DNA of 64,000 bases from Torreya grandis. Lineage: Eukaryota > Streptophyta > Pinopsida > Cupressales > Taxaceae. Position 1 is the stretch's first letter; every line of letters begins with the position of its first letter. The DNA lies in assembly GCA_037957365.1 (NCBI GenBank), contig JARHVA010004804.1:1010501-1074500 (forward strand), read 5' to 3'. Both the position numbers and the translations under genes were made by a program. Positions 13,633-25,245 of this stretch are shown in pieces. The notes beneath the pieces are model-generated. The model was not told the DNA's origin, did not search any database, and worked only from the letters and a program-made list of their open reading frames with translations.

Positions 13633-13860
13633 TGTAGTAGCGATGTGCAACTTGTAGGTGAAAGCCTATTATTGCTATAGACAATCTGTAGTGGTTAAGA
13701 GTAACCTATAGGTGGAAACCAACAATGTCTATGGGCAACCTGTAGATGGAAGCTTACAGTTTTTATGGGCACCTTGTAGGTGGAAGCCAATAGTTGCTAT
13801 AGGTAACCTATAAGTAGAGCCAATAGTTATTGTGGGAAGCCTATAAGTTTTATGCCCAAA
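13633..13860. repeat. 34-bp minisatellite inside the left LTR
   Basis: About six imperfect copies of a unit like GGCAACCTGTAGGTGGAAGC plus about 14 bases (starts near 13646, 13701, 13735, 13769, 13803 and 13837). The later starts are spaced about 34 bp. The right LTR holds the same array, so it predates the insertion. Confidence 0.8.
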
Positions 13861-13967
13861 CAAGATTCATGCAACCTTATGTTACCCTTCAAATGTTTGC
13901 TAATAAAGTTACATAAGTATAATCTAATAAAAAAAAGCATCATTAATTCATAACATAACATAACATA

Positions 13968-13985
13968 ACACACACACACACACAC
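13968..13985. repeat. (CA)9 microsatellite in the left LTR
   Basis: Short CA tract following repeated AACATAACAT. The matching position in the right LTR has expanded to about 58 repeats (26459-26575). Confidence 0.9.
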
Positions 13986-14106
13986 CAAATCATAAATTCA
14001 TTCATTCATTTATACGAGCCATGGATGGTTATGGGGATTTAAATATAAAAAGATATATATGAAGTATGGATGAGGCAATAAAATAGAGAAATTTGTGGCC
14101 TCATCA

Positions 14107-14116
14107 TACCCCCTAC
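14107..14116 (-). other. terminal polypurine tract
   Basis: On the element strand GTAGGGGGTA lies directly before the 3' LTR, where the plus-strand primer of reverse transcription belongs. A small hairpin (CTTGCTT...AAGCAAG, about 14131-14150) lies just upstream. Confidence 0.65.
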
Positions 14117-14139
14117 TTAACCTCTTGCTTAACCTCAAG

Positions 14140-16917
14140 CAAGTGTTGGCTGCATTTTGAAACCATATAATTTTTTGAAATCTAGGGGCTCAGTGTAGCG
14201 TAAACCTTCAAGGATATAGAAGCCTTTATCATCATCAATGTTATTTCATCTTTTCTTCTATACCTCTTTGTCAGTTGGGACCTTTCCTTCATATTTAAGA
14301 ACCAGGAACCAAAACATAAGAGGTTGAAACATCAATCCCAACCATTTTACCCTTCTCCTCCTGAAAATCTCAATATGCACATATACTCTGTGTATGGCAT
14401 CCCTAAGGTTTTGAAGGGAATAAGGTTCCTTTATTTTGAAAGCATCAAAGAGTTCTACCCATCCATGAGAACAAGAAACAAAAATTTACCTTCCATCTCC
14501 TTCTATAAGACTCAGATAATGAATCTAAAATTCTACTTGTTTCCTTATGACTCATGCTTGTGGAATACCTAAGTTCATGAAAGAGATCCATTCTTCTATT
14601 ATAGCATCTGGATTACTTGATTCACCCATAATCATTAGGGTAGCTTCTTTTTATTTTTATTGATACTCTTCCACCTATTTCCTTATTCCTATTTCATTAA
14701 GGACATATAAATAAAATGCATTCAATTGGACATCCCCCAAGTATATATTTGGATTCAAATCTACTTCACTAGGTACAACATACTGGTGTATGTAAAACTC
14801 ACTTAACCATGATTAGAGATCAAGGTTTGCATGTCTATAAACTTCAAAGAAAGATTTAGGGTCACAAACCATGTAGGACTAATCATTATAGATCTTTTCA
14901 TGTTTGAATTTAAGACATATCTCTTTGAAGTAGACAAAATATACCCTAGAAGGTGATCTACACTCCATTAAAATTTTAGTGGTTTAATGCATTTTATTAA
15001 TCTTTTCCTTTAGATATTTGATCCTAATTTTAGCTAATTATAGTTTTTATTTTGAGTCATCTTGTTTCTCTCTCATTTCAACATATACATTAAATATTTA
15101 TACCAACTCCTTGTAGTAAGTTTCATCATCACCAAATTTTTTCTTTATAAAAGTTAGGTGGTTATCAATTTCTACAGATGTGGTAGTTGAAGATCCACAT
15201 CAATAACTTATTTTATTATAGGTGTTTTTGTAGTGGCTAATAAAGGAGGAAATATATTATAGAGAGGTACCAAAGTCATATAATAATCTTATACAAGTGC
15301 TTCTAAGGGTACATTAATGCTATCTGTGGCCAAAGAAGATGAAGCTACTATAGGTTCCTCCAAGGAAGTTGTTGTAGGTTCCTTTAATAATCATTCCTTT
15401 TCCATAGATGGTTTTACAAATTTTTCTACCCCAAAAGTGTTTTAGGCCTATCTTACCTTTCAATTATGTTATCTCATTCCTCAACCTATATATTTATTTC
15501 ATAGATTTTTCAAAGGTTTAGAACTCCTGGTCATGAGGAACTATCTCTTATTCTACTTCTTCTTCCATAGTCTTTTCTTCAATCAATTTCTCTTCTTCTA
15601 TAGGCTAATCTATCATTCTCAGATCTTCTTTTGTGTACCCAATTTATTTGAGATCCATGTCTTCCTCAGTGAATCTCAGTGGCTTAGGTGATTTTACTTC
15701 TTCCTTGGTATATTCCTCTTCAATTGGCCATTCTGTAATCTTGAACCCATCAGGGGTCTTTCAAATCTGGGGCTCTCTCTTTTCTTTTTCATCTTCACTG
15801 ATGTTTATGGGTGATGAGGCTATAGTTGTCTTTTGTTTCTTAATTCTCTAAGATCTCCTAGGAGGAGGTCTCTTTCTTCTTGATACAGAGAGTTTCTTTG
15901 CTTTAATTTTCTTATTCTTTTTAGGAGGGGTGTCTATTAGAACTTGTTCTTCTTATGAAATAATTGATAGAAGAACTTCCTCTTGCACTAAAGGAGACAT
16001 GGTGAAAGAATAAATATTTGGTGAGGAGATATTTGGAATAGTGGGAGAAGGGATATTCTGCTTAGTTTGTGTGGGTGGAATTTCCTCCTCTATTACATTA
16101 GGAGGTGGACTAGTTTTCTTTTCCTTATTCTACCCATAACAATTTTAGATAGACCCTCAGTAGCTACAAGCTGTCCAATAGCACTAGTGCCCATAGTATC
16201 TTTTTGTGTAATTTATTAGGCCTACTCCTCAGGAGATTCCTACTCATTATTTCTCTCTTCTTGCTGAGGTTAACCATTCCCTATGGTTATAAATTGTTCC
16301 TAGCTAAGGTCAAGTCTAATAGTGTTTATTCCATATTTAGTTATCAACTATATTAGGAAATAATGAGATAGGACTTTGTCAATCCCCTTATGGTACTCTT
16401 TGGACATATTTTTTATAATGTTACATAGGTGGTTTAGAACATTAATGGTCCTATCATGCCTTAAGTGATTCAAAAATTTAAACTAGAGAGTATAAATTAG
16501 AGAGTACCTTCCTTCACAATTCATATATTTGATGATGTATGAGGTTATTTCCCTCCAGGATGTAGGTATGCTAAGTCTCTCCACACCACCTTTTTTTAGT
16601 ACTAGCGTTTCATCTCCCTAATAGAACGACTATCTAGCTTCTTGACCATTGGGTTTGTCTTACTAGTTCTCTCCTATACTTGGTAGCATAGTGGCCTAGC
16701 TTACTAGTTCTTTAGTGATTGGAAATGTGATGCCATGTATAGTAGCTTTCTCTCTTGTAAAGGATTCTACAAATCCCCTAGTAAGGGTTTCTAAGAAATG
16801 CTGAAATTTCTCAAAATGCATGGTCCATCCCACTCTAATGAAGACAATCCACCTGATTGAGTCTCCTTGAAGTTGCCTACGATCTATGGGTTTATTTCTC
16901 ACAATTGACCCTCCCAT
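14140..16917 (-). pseudogene. third reading frame of the LTR element, unknown function
   Basis: A protein-coding remnant of about 925 codons lies between integrase and the 3' LTR. The start is taken at the ATG at 16917 (MGGSIVRNKPIDRR...), where 73 codons are open. The reading then continues with stops and frame changes through GFVESFTREKATIHGITF, SIPTSWREITSYIIKYMNC, a Pro/Ser/Lys-rich centre (about 16.1-15.3 kb), a helical part (about 15.1 kb) and a C-terminal part containing KHEKIYND, DLNPNIYLGDVQLNAFYLYV and YTEPLDFKKLYGFKMQPTLA near 14.15 kb. Athila/Tat elements often carry an extra frame here, sometimes called env-like, but I see no signal peptide or convincing membrane segment. The IHGITFPITKELV phrase recalls plant mobile-domain proteins only faintly, so I name no function. 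Confidence 0.55.
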
Positions 16918-18699
16918 TCTACTAAGTTTAGCTTTCTATAAATCCTTTTAATTTATAATTGGAAACCCAATCTATTTGGATTCTAAATTTATCCCTATAA
17001 CAAAGTAGGGTTTGTTTAATAATTATGGTTTATGGTTGCAAGTTGTAGGTTATGGCATGATTTGGCTTTGCGTGAATTGTTGTGCTTGTTAGGGAAAATA
17101 ATGAAAGTGATTGTTTTACCTATAGGTTATTATTCCATCATTATGGCATCTAATCTCACATGTATGGATCCTATAGTGTGTGGTATTATCACCTAAAACA
17201 TTCTCCCCCTACCACATGAGCTATCACTTGTCCCCAAGTGATGTGGAATGAGTAGGATATAAGAGATAAAATGAGGTCATGATTAGGGATATAAGTGTGG
17301 GCTGAGACATCATCATGAGGGTTTAAGTGTGATTTGAGAGGTATTAATGAATGAAATGTTAATTATTTAATATTATTTTCAATATAATACATGCTATATT
17401 AAAATAATTAATACTTTTCTATGATCAAAATATATGACATACTTTTTTAATAATCTACTTAGGGTTACATCAAGGATTTGCATGTGAATGGTTAATATAA
17501 TGTAATGATTTTGATGGTAGTTATAACTAGACTAAAGTGGGAACCTTTTGAGAAATTATGAGATCACAAGATGTTAGCCTTCAATGATGCCCTCAACCCA
17601 CCTGCATGTAATCATGACAACTTGCATAGAACTGGAACAAGGGTCTTATAGTTGGATGAGAGATTATCGCCCTCCTACCATAAGGTGGTTACTATAGATC
17701 TATGTTATCTAACTCAAGTGTTGTATGAAAATGGAAGAGGGTAGCTGAGGGTGTTGTTGATTTATGATCTTCCTCTATATGAGCCTACTGATGATTTGTC
17801 TCTGTGTTATCTTAGTAATCAGCAAGGTTTTCAAACTTGGGACCTATGCTCTAAAAATCCTAGATCTCACTATGTCATAGAGTGAAATAATCTCCATAAA
17901 ATGACCAAAAGTTGAAATTAATTCATGTGTGTCCTTGTATCCATAAATTATGATCTACAACACTCCAAATGGACATTAGAAGTGTATGCTTTTATTGTGG
18001 CTCTTAACTTGTTATTCAGGGGTAGGCTTGAGCAAATTTTTGAATTTTTTCTCTAATCCTCATTCACTCCTCCTTTAGCTTGTCTGGTGTCTTCCATGTA
18101 TTGCTCAAAATATCATAGCCAAAGCCATAGCTTAGAGTTTGTGAAGAATTATCTTGCATGTGCTTAAATAGGTGCTAGGGTGTACTTTTAACACCCAGAG
18201 GTGGTTCCTATAGCAACTATAAAGTTATACCTAGGTATGGGGAAGTTTCACACAATAGCTACAAAAGAGCTCATAATAACTAAAGGAATACCTTCATTGA
18301 TAAAGGTGCTTATAGTAATGGTGAGGGAGGTGCCAATAGTAGCTATAAAATATCCCATGGCAATTAGAGGAAGATGAACATTTTTACTTAGAATGATTTT
18401 TTATTTTCGTTTTTGGTTTTTACCCCTAAATAACTAGTAAGTTGGTTTTCTATTTAGGCCCATTTTACAATTTTGGGTAGTCAGTAGGTTGATTTTATAC
18501 CCAAAAACTACCAAAAATGCCCAAAAAGGGTTTTCATTATTGGTTTTTTTTACTCTAACTACTGGCTATATTAGTGTGATTATTCTGAGTCCTTACCAAG
18601 TCAATTATGAGGGTGATTGGTTAAATACCAAGTGAAGGTCTTAGTCTTCATGGCAAAGGAGAGCTAGGATGTCCTCCTCTGCTTCTTCATCTATACATT
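16918..18699. other. spacer between third frame and integrase
   Basis: No coding signal on either strand. It holds an internal copy of the polypurine tract with a hairpin (17202-17240). At about 18190-18370 there is a worn tandem pattern around TAGTAGCTATAAA / ATAGCTACAAAAG / TAGCAACTATAAAG. Confidence 0.5.
17202..17240 (-). promoter_or_regulatory. internal polypurine tract with hairpin
   Basis: On the element strand CACTTGGGGACAAGTG (a 6-bp perfect stem with a 4-base loop) is followed 12 bases on by GTGGTAGGGGGAGA. The terminal tract at 14107 has the same layout: CACTTG hairpin, then GTAGGGGG. It could be a central polypurine tract, or the old 3' end of a shorter ancestor before the third frame was added. 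Confidence 0.4.
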
Positions 18700-19760
18700 A
18701 GCTAGTTCTCCTTTTGTCTAGTGAGACATCATGTTTATGCATTACATCATTGTATTTATTTTATAATTACGTGTGTATGTGCTTGGTAAACTCCTCCCAA
18801 GTGAATGGATTTTTATATAACTTTAGTCTATGGCCATTGACCAATAGATTAAATATTGTCAGATCAATGGTTTGGAGTTGTATTGCTCTATTGTCATAAA
18901 CATGTTCAATCTTAAATGGACCAAGCCATCTGGTTTAGAGTTTGCCCTTATGATCCTTGTATTTTGAATCAAAAAGAAGGGCCCAATCTCCTACATTAAA
19001 TTATCTGGTCTCAATGTACCTATCATGTCATTCAATCCACTAGTGCTATACAAGTTCTATGTTTTACAATGCCTACTATTCATATTCATCTAAGGTGTTC
19101 AATTGTATAAGCCTTTCTTTTTGTGCTTCAGATATATCCATCCCAAGTTCTAGTAATGTTTTTAAGGTCTTATGCTCAAATTCAATTAGTATGATAGGTT
19201 TATTCTTGTAGACCAACTCATATGGTATGAAGCCTATAGTAGTCTTCCACATGATTCTATAAGCCCAAATAACTTTAGGAAGTCTGACCTCCTAATTCTT
19301 ATGGTACATACTAATAGTCTTGGTCAAAATATTTTCTAACTCCTTATTGGTGACTTCTACTTATTAGACTATGGATGATATGGAGTTGATTTCTTATGCC
19401 TAATCTTGTATTATTGGACCAAAGTAGTAATTAAACTAGTAGTGCATTGGGGTCCTTGATTAGTGACTATTTCTTGTGGCACACCATATCTTGTGAATAT
19501 TTCTTCATAGAGGAAATTTGCTACTTCTCATCCCTAATATGTGTAAGAAACTTTAATTCCACCCATTTAGTGATAGTTAGTACATATAAATATGTAATAT
19601 TTGTTATTAGATTTTAGATTAAAAGGCCCTACAAAGTCTTGGCCTAATTTTTCAAATGGTTCAAGCAATATTTGAGGCTGCAAAGGCATCTCATCTGAAC
19701 ATGTGGGTCTCCCCATATGTTGACATCTATCATAATGAGTAGTATACTTTATTGCATATG
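18700..19760 (-). pseudogene. integrase domain (Ty3/gypsy)
   Basis: Remnant of the enzyme that inserts the element's cDNA into the genome. From N to C on the - strand: the zinc-finger region reads YDRCQHMGRP (about 19710-19735), so the first Cys of the CxxC pair has become Tyr. Then come LGQDFVGPFN, the first core strand ICTNY (Asp to Asn) with an indel before TKWVE, and EEIFTRYGVPQEIVTNQGPQ (about 19440-19500), where the second catalytic Asp is also Asn. RHKKSTPYHP follows, and near 18.7-18.9 kb the C-terminal chromatin/DNA-binding part with RWLGP, LVNGHRLKLYK and FTWEEF across frame changes. Loss of two acidic residues means no catalysis. It lies directly downstream of RNase H, the Ty3/gypsy order. 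Confidence 0.85.
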
Positions 19761-20037
19761 TATGGAGTGAGGGCTAATTATATCTTATATTCAAGATTTT
19801 TACTACTATATGCTTGGATACAAAGTGCCCTCCATAGGGTTCATCATGGTAGGCTTTAAGGATATCTAGAAATTTGTCTTATTTAAGACATCTTATGATG
19901 ATGGAGTTAGGTCCAATATAGAAAAATAATCTAGATATCCATGAATATCTACCACTTTTCAAAATCAAAGCTCTTTTTTTTTTAGGAAGGAAGTGATATG
20001 GAAGTAACCTTGTGGTAAGGTAATTAGCAATATCAAC

Positions 20038-20376
20038 TTACCAAGGTGTGGTAAGGGTGAAGGAGAATAGGTGCTCATTTGGAAATGAATCATCCACAAT
20101 GATATATTTTTGAGGGAATTGTAGGCATGCTAAGAATTCAATCATGACATTGTCATTACCAAGCTTATCTATAATGGTTAGATCAAATTCTTGTAATAAG
20201 AGTAACCATCTTATCACTTTGCCCAGGACAACTAGTCTATTTATAAGGTACTGAATAGCTGCATGGTCTATACAAACAAAGACTTGATACCTTATTATGT
20301 AGTGATGGAACTTGTTGATAGCATATGATACTAATAATAACTCTTTTTCAATGATCATATAATTTAATTCTATCAC
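20038..20376 (-). pseudogene. RNase H domain (Ty3/gypsy pol)
   Basis: The longest unbroken piece of pol: 112 codons from Met at 20376 to a stop at 20038. It is only a fragment of the polyprotein, so the Met is not a real start. The landmarks are EKELLLVSYAINKFHHYI, VCIDHAAIQYL (the DHxA pair typical of gypsy RNase H), IRWLLLLQEFDLTI, DKLGNDNVMIEFLACL (where family members read '..N.VADxLSRL') and DDSFPNEHLFSF. This domain removes the RNA strand during cDNA synthesis. It follows RT and precedes integrase. The spacing to RT is normal, but stops intervene. Confidence 0.92.
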
Positions 20377-20539
20377 CTACAGGTTCTTGCTTACAAAATA
20401 TATGGCATAATTGAGTTCTTCCTATTTTTGGCCTAGCATAGCTCCTAGGGTAGTATCTGAAGTATCTATGTGAATATGTAAGGGAAGCTTCCAATCAGGA
20501 CCATGTAGAATAGGGGTGGTGGTCAAAAATTCCTTTGAT

Positions 20540-21345
20540 TATTGAAGGCTATATCACAGGTAGGAGTCCATATGAATTCAACACCTTTAGTCAAGAGAGT
20601 AAACAATGGTACTACTACTTTGCTGAAATTGTTGACAAATCTCTTGTAGTAACTAGTATGTCCTAAAAAACTCATGACATATTTCTAATTCTGAGGAACA
20701 TGAAGGTTTTTTATGATGATGATTTTTTTAGGGTCAACATTAATTCCTTCTATAGATACATGGTGACCTAAGATAATGCCTTATATCATAAGCATGTAAC
20801 ATTTATTATGACTTAAAGATAAATGGTGCTTTTGACAATGTTTCAACACTTTCTCTAGGTTCTTCAAGCACTCATCAAATGTTTCTCCATAAATAGTGAA
20901 GTCATCCATATAGATTTATACACTTTCATTGGTCATATTTTTAAAGATACTCAAGATAACCCTATAGAATGTTACAAGAGTGTTACATTGCCCAAAAGGT
21001 AAGACAACATAAGCATATTTACCCTAGGGAAAAGTGAAGGTGTTCTTCTCCTAGGCCTTAGGAGCAATTCTAATCTAGTTGTAACCACTAAAGCCATCTA
21101 GAAAGGCAAAGTATTTCTTTCCTGCTAGTGTGTCCAACACCTGATCAATGAAGGGTAGAGGAAAGTGATCCTTTCTAGTTTCTATATTAAGTTCACTATA
21201 ATCTATACATACACACCATTCTCCTTTTTTATTTGGTACAATTACCAATGGTGAAACTCATTTACTATCTAAGATGGGATATATAAATCTAGCGATCAAG
21301 AATTCTAGCAATTCTACTTTGACTATTTCTCTAAGAGTTGGATTC
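20540..21345 (-). pseudogene. reverse transcriptase domain (Ty3/gypsy pol)
   Basis: Copies retrotransposon RNA into cDNA. Readable blocks from N to C: REIVKVELLEFLIARFIYPI, SKWVSPLVIVPNKKGEW, CVCIDYSELN, FPLPFIDQVLDTLAGKKYF, FLDGFSGYN, VVLPFGQCNTLVTFYRVI and the catalytic box YMDDF (20899-20913), which is intact. Then ECLKNLEKVLKHCQ, VSIEGINVDPKKI and FLGHTSYYKRFVNNFSKV follow. Stops inside IYMDDF's upstream helix (SV*IYMDD) and after GFSGYN show that it is dead. The spacing of these blocks is that of a normal gypsy RT of about 270 codons, so few large deletions have occurred. Confidence 0.95.
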
Positions 21346-21949
21346 ATCCTATGTTGTGGCTATCTGATTGGTTAGGACTCTTATTTGATATAGATATGAT
21401 GTGTGCATGTTTTTAGGCTAATTCCTTGCATATCCTCATAACCCCATGTAAAAATGCATTGGTTTACATGTAAGATGTTGATGAGGCACTTTTCTTTATT
21501 TGACTCCAACTTGTTATTAATAAGTAATGTTTTTCCTAGAGAGATTTCAATTTGCCATGAGAGTGCTTTCATCAATTCTATATTGCTAATGGATCTAGTT
21601 TGGATATATCTATGAGGTAGTAGTTGGTAGAATATTTCTTGTATAAATGCATAAGAATTATCTTCTTTTCAGAGGATGGAAAATAGGCACTCAACACATT
21701 ACAGGTGGTTGAGATCTATAAAATGAGTTTGATAATTATTCTAGAGAACATTAGAGAGAATTGTATCTTCTTCCTGATTAGCCAAGGTGCATACATGGTC
21801 TGTGGTGAATACATGAATCTAGGGAGACTAGTCTACGTCATCTTATTTAGCCCATAATGTATGCTCTAATGCCAAAGCTAGCTATGCTGGGGGATAGAAA
21901 ACCAACTTCTTAGTGTGGTTGCCATTGGAAATCAACATGTCACCTGATC

Positions 21950-22245
21950 TACAGCTAATGAAGGCATTAAATATGGTAAGCCAAGGTCATCCTAATATAA
22001 GAATATATCCACCCAAATTAGAATTTGGTTGTAGCACAATAAAATCTATAGGATAATCCTAAGAATCTATAATAATGATAAGATCTTCAATAACTCCTTT
22101 TGGTTAGACTGTAGACCTGTCAGCTATTTGTAGCATTGTAGATGTGGGATGAATATCATTCAACTATATTTTATTCATGGTTTTAGTTTTCATTGCATTT
22201 AGTATAACCCTCAGGTCTATCAATGTATTAGACAACTGTTGGTCA
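21950..22245 (-). pseudogene. aspartic protease domain (Ty3/gypsy)
   Basis: Remnant of the protease that cuts the gag-pol polyprotein. The active-site region reads NTLIDLRVILNAM (about 22195-22235), where the family has Asp-Leu-Gly-Ala/Val-Ser; the Gly is replaced by Arg. Downstream come STMLQIADRST, PKGVIEDLIIIID, YPIDFIVLQP and YILILG.PW (family ILGRPFL), each with small breaks. Further downstream the linker SCRSGDMLISNGNHTKKL leads into RT. One catalytic motif per monomer fits retroviral-type proteases that act as dimers. Confidence 0.85.
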
Positions 22246-22559
22246 TGGAGCTAGACTATTACTACTGAGTATCCTAGATTTGAATACTTCTTTGGCAATG
22301 TGTTTCCTAACATAATGTCTACCAGTTGGTCAATCACATGTATTATATTGGTATCCTTATTCTTCATTTTAAATTTACATAGACATAACTCTCTAATAAC
22401 TTTGGAATATATGGGCACATCCTTGATGTCTTAGAAGAGATGAATTTTAACATAGAGATTCTTGAGCTATCCTATGAAATAAAATTTAGGCTTAATTGCA
22501 TGGTGTTAAATTCTAGAAGTGGTGGGACTGCTTCATCAACAACTTTATTTGCTGGTTCA

Positions 22560-24640
22560 GAGAGTTTTTGTGGTGGTGAAGGTGGGTTATCATAATATTT
22601 TGGAATTTCCTAATCTAGCTCCATTATTATGGGTGGGGCTAGGGGTGGTATAACTTTCCATGAACATAGGTGAACATCACTAATGTTCACCATATATGTC
22701 AAGTACTAGACAAGTTTAGTATTATATATTGGTTGTACCAACTTATTTATAGGATTTTACACTAGTTGGGTAGGAAGTTGATTAGGCTCAAGTGTAGCTT
22801 GTTTATTGGGCATAAGAGTAGGAGGTTATTGTTGGTTTGGATGGAATCCTCCTTGATGGTTTCCCAAGGGTTGATTGGGTCTTCAGGGCTGCTACTACTA
22901 GTTTATAAAGGGTGGATCTTGGGGTGATTGTCAAGCTTATATCCAAGGTGGGGATACATTTTACGAAGGCTAACATGAGGTGGTAGGGTAGATTGCCTAA
23001 GGTGGCTTCCAAATGTAATTATGAGGTGGGACATTCATCCATGGACTAGTCCAATTAAGAGTAGTATTTGCAAATTATGAACTAAAGGAGGTAGAATTAA
23101 CAAAAGGTGGATTTTGTCCCATACTTAGATAAGATGGGCATTAAGCCCATGTATTTCTTTATGAAACATAGAAAAATTGGTCTACATCTCCTCCTACAAT
23201 TTGTATCTCTACTATTTCTAGTTCTTCAGTTGAGATATTAGCTACTTTAGCTTGAACCTCGTGACACCTATAATCTATTTTCTTCTTCTTACAATCTAGA
23301 TAATAGATGGTCAAAGATTGATCCAAGGCTAATTATTTTCCCTTGAGTATAGGCTATCTAGTTGGGTATCCAAGTGAATAATTATATCCTATTTCATGTC
23401 TTTTAATAGGTAACTAAATTCAAATTTTGATAGGTCACTTGCAGCTACCAATGGAAGCTTACTACCCCTGACTTTGTTTATGGTAGACCTGGAATAATAC
23501 TTGCTCAACTCTTTGATGTTTGAAAATGGAAGATGGGAGATATCTCCCCCACTCATTGGGTCTAAGGCTTCTAGACAATCTTCTCAAACTCCTTTCAAGA
23601 AGATGAGTTTTAAAGGCTCTTCTCCTAGTGCACTTTACTTGAATTTTTGTACACTGAACATGAACTATTCAACATAGTCTTTTAAAGATTCATCCACTTC
23701 TTGAGTCATAATAAATATGCCATTTATTTTATAATTTCTTCCTCATCCATATTCCTCATACTTAGCCAAAAATTTCTTTTTCATATCCTCCCAAGTGTGG
23801 ATTGAATTACTACCCAGTCCCATGAACCAATGAAATACTGAGTCTTTGAGGGTGGCTAGAATTTTTTTCAATTTCTATGCATCTTTCTTGTAGTCATAGC
23901 TTCTACATAGGATATAAAATTCAAATAAAAATGTGTTTGGGTTTTCTGATAATGTACCTATAAAATTTGGCAAGGTTGAGGGTAGGATATTTTTTATTTG
24001 TGTTACACCTATTGCATCCATAATAAGAAATTCAAAAGTGACTATGTTTAGAGTCTTGTTGTCATCGACAAAGTCTCCTCTATTCATGATGGATTTTCTT
24101 ATGATATGGATACCAAATATACTTAGGATCATCTCTTCAAATTCTATATTAGTTCCTTCATCCACGTGATAGTAAATGTTTATCTACTAATCTGTAGTCT
24201 TTTTACCAGATGATAAATCTAAAGATTCTCTTGATCTTTTTTTGATTTGTTCAAGAAAGCTTTGTTGGAATACTATTCTAATGCTATTTTCTAGAGTATT
24301 TTATTTTTGAAGTTCTTATCCTTCATTTCTCTTTACTAACTCAACTAATGCTTCCTCCACTTCTATTTCCTTTTTCAAAGCCAATAATACTTCTTATGTA
24401 ATCTACTTCCTTCAGTTTGTAGTGTTTCCTTCTTCAAGAGCCCTCCACCTTATGGTTTATTTTTCAATAGGATTCTTAGTTGTTGCAAGTATTTATGGTT
24501 CTTTCTTGGTAGCAATTTGTGGCTTGATTTGTAGGAATCTCCATCGAGAATATATTTCTCTCTACATAAACATTGTGCCACACATTTTAGATGTCTATCC
24601 CTTCCTGCACAGGGTTAGTGTCTTTTTGTTTTTGATGTGT
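22560..24640 (-). pseudogene. gag domain of the LTR retrotransposon
   Basis: Structural protein of the virus-like particle. An N-terminal coiled-coil-like part (EVLLALKKEIEVEEALVELV, about 24.3 kb) is followed by the gag core. The core contains PSTLPNFIGTLSENPNTFLF and FYILCRSYDYKKDA (open 24165-23875), then WEDMKKKFLAKY-like and MTQEVDESLKDYV-like phrases across frame changes, and FLKGV, LEALDPMSGGDISHLPF and SRST near 23.5-23.6 kb. A Cys/His-containing stretch (CHEVQAKVANISTEE, about 23.25 kb) may be the worn nucleocapsid motif. A Pro/Asn-rich linker leads to the protease. Total length is about 690 codons, normal for Athila/Tat-type gag plus linker. Confidence 0.85.
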
Positions 24641-24750
24641 TCTAGGGGGTTGTTTTAGAATAATTAAAAATTAAAATAAAGGAGTGAAAAAATCAAAATG
24701 ATTGGAATTAAAATTTTACTTTTATAAAGTAGTAAATTTATCTACTAAAA

Positions 24751-24886
24751 GTAGGGAAATTATTCTAGAAAGTAAGAAATGAAAGTAGGAAAATTACCCT
24801 AGAAAATAGGAAATGAAAGCAGGAAAATTACTCTAGAAAGCAAGAAATGAAAGCAAAAAATTACCCTAGAAAGTAGGGAAATTAAA
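24751..24886. repeat. 34-bp minisatellite in the 5' leader
   Basis: Four copies of a unit like GTAGGAAAATTACCCTAGAA plus 14 bases, starting at 24751, 24785, 24819 and 24853, exactly 34 bp apart. They lie between the primer binding site and gag. Confidence 0.85.
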
Positions 24887-24982
24887 GGCACACTTTGTGA
24901 AAATTAAATCCCTCTTATAGGAAAGTATATTCTAAAAAACCATAAACTAAGTAAATTATAAGATTATAAAGAGGCATTCAAG

Positions 24983-25182
24983 GTTGTCCACCATCACCAT
25001 CCAAAAAATTAGTCATTTGGTATAAGACACCATAGTGCCCTCACTCAACTTGCTTGACTAGGTAGGATAGTGCATCAAAAATGTTGTACACCATCAACAT
25101 CCAAAAACTTAGACATCTAGCATAAGACACCATAGTGTCCTCACTCAACTTGACTGACTAGGTAGGACAATGCATTAATCAA
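24983..25182. repeat. 100-bp tandem repeat in the 5' leader
   Basis: Two copies of a 100-bp unit (24983-25082 and 25083-25182), each opening with GTTGT.CACCATCA and containing ATAAGACACCATAGTG and CCTCACTCAACTTG. Confidence 0.9.
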
Positions 25183-25227
25183 TCTTGAAAAAAAATAATT
25201 GATTTTAGAAAGCAATAATTAACACCC

Positions 25228-25245
25228 TCCTCAATAATGGTGCCA
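25228..25245 (-). other. primer binding site, tRNA-Asp type, decayed
   Basis: On the element strand TGGCACCATTATTGAGGA begins three bases after the 5' LTR. From memory, Athila/Tat elements use TGGCGCCGTTGCCGGGGA (complement of a tRNA-Asp 3' end). The site differs at six of 18 positions, and all six are transitions of the C-to-T or G-to-A kind. Confidence 0.7.

Larger units (their letters stand above)
12752..14106 (-). repeat. 3' LTR (left copy)
   Basis: This 1355-bp repeat matches 25249-26717 in direct orientation. Shared landmarks are ATGTATGCTTTTCAAGGATG near the left edge, the 34-bp minisatellite, the CA tract, CATTCATTCATTT, and the right edge ending in CCTCATCA. On the element's own strand it begins TGATGAGGCCAC. 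The left edge reads TATTATGCAG where the other LTR has TGTTGTGCAG, so the terminal CA of this LTR has mutated to TA on the element strand. Most of the length difference from the right LTR is the short CA tract. Confidence 0.92.
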
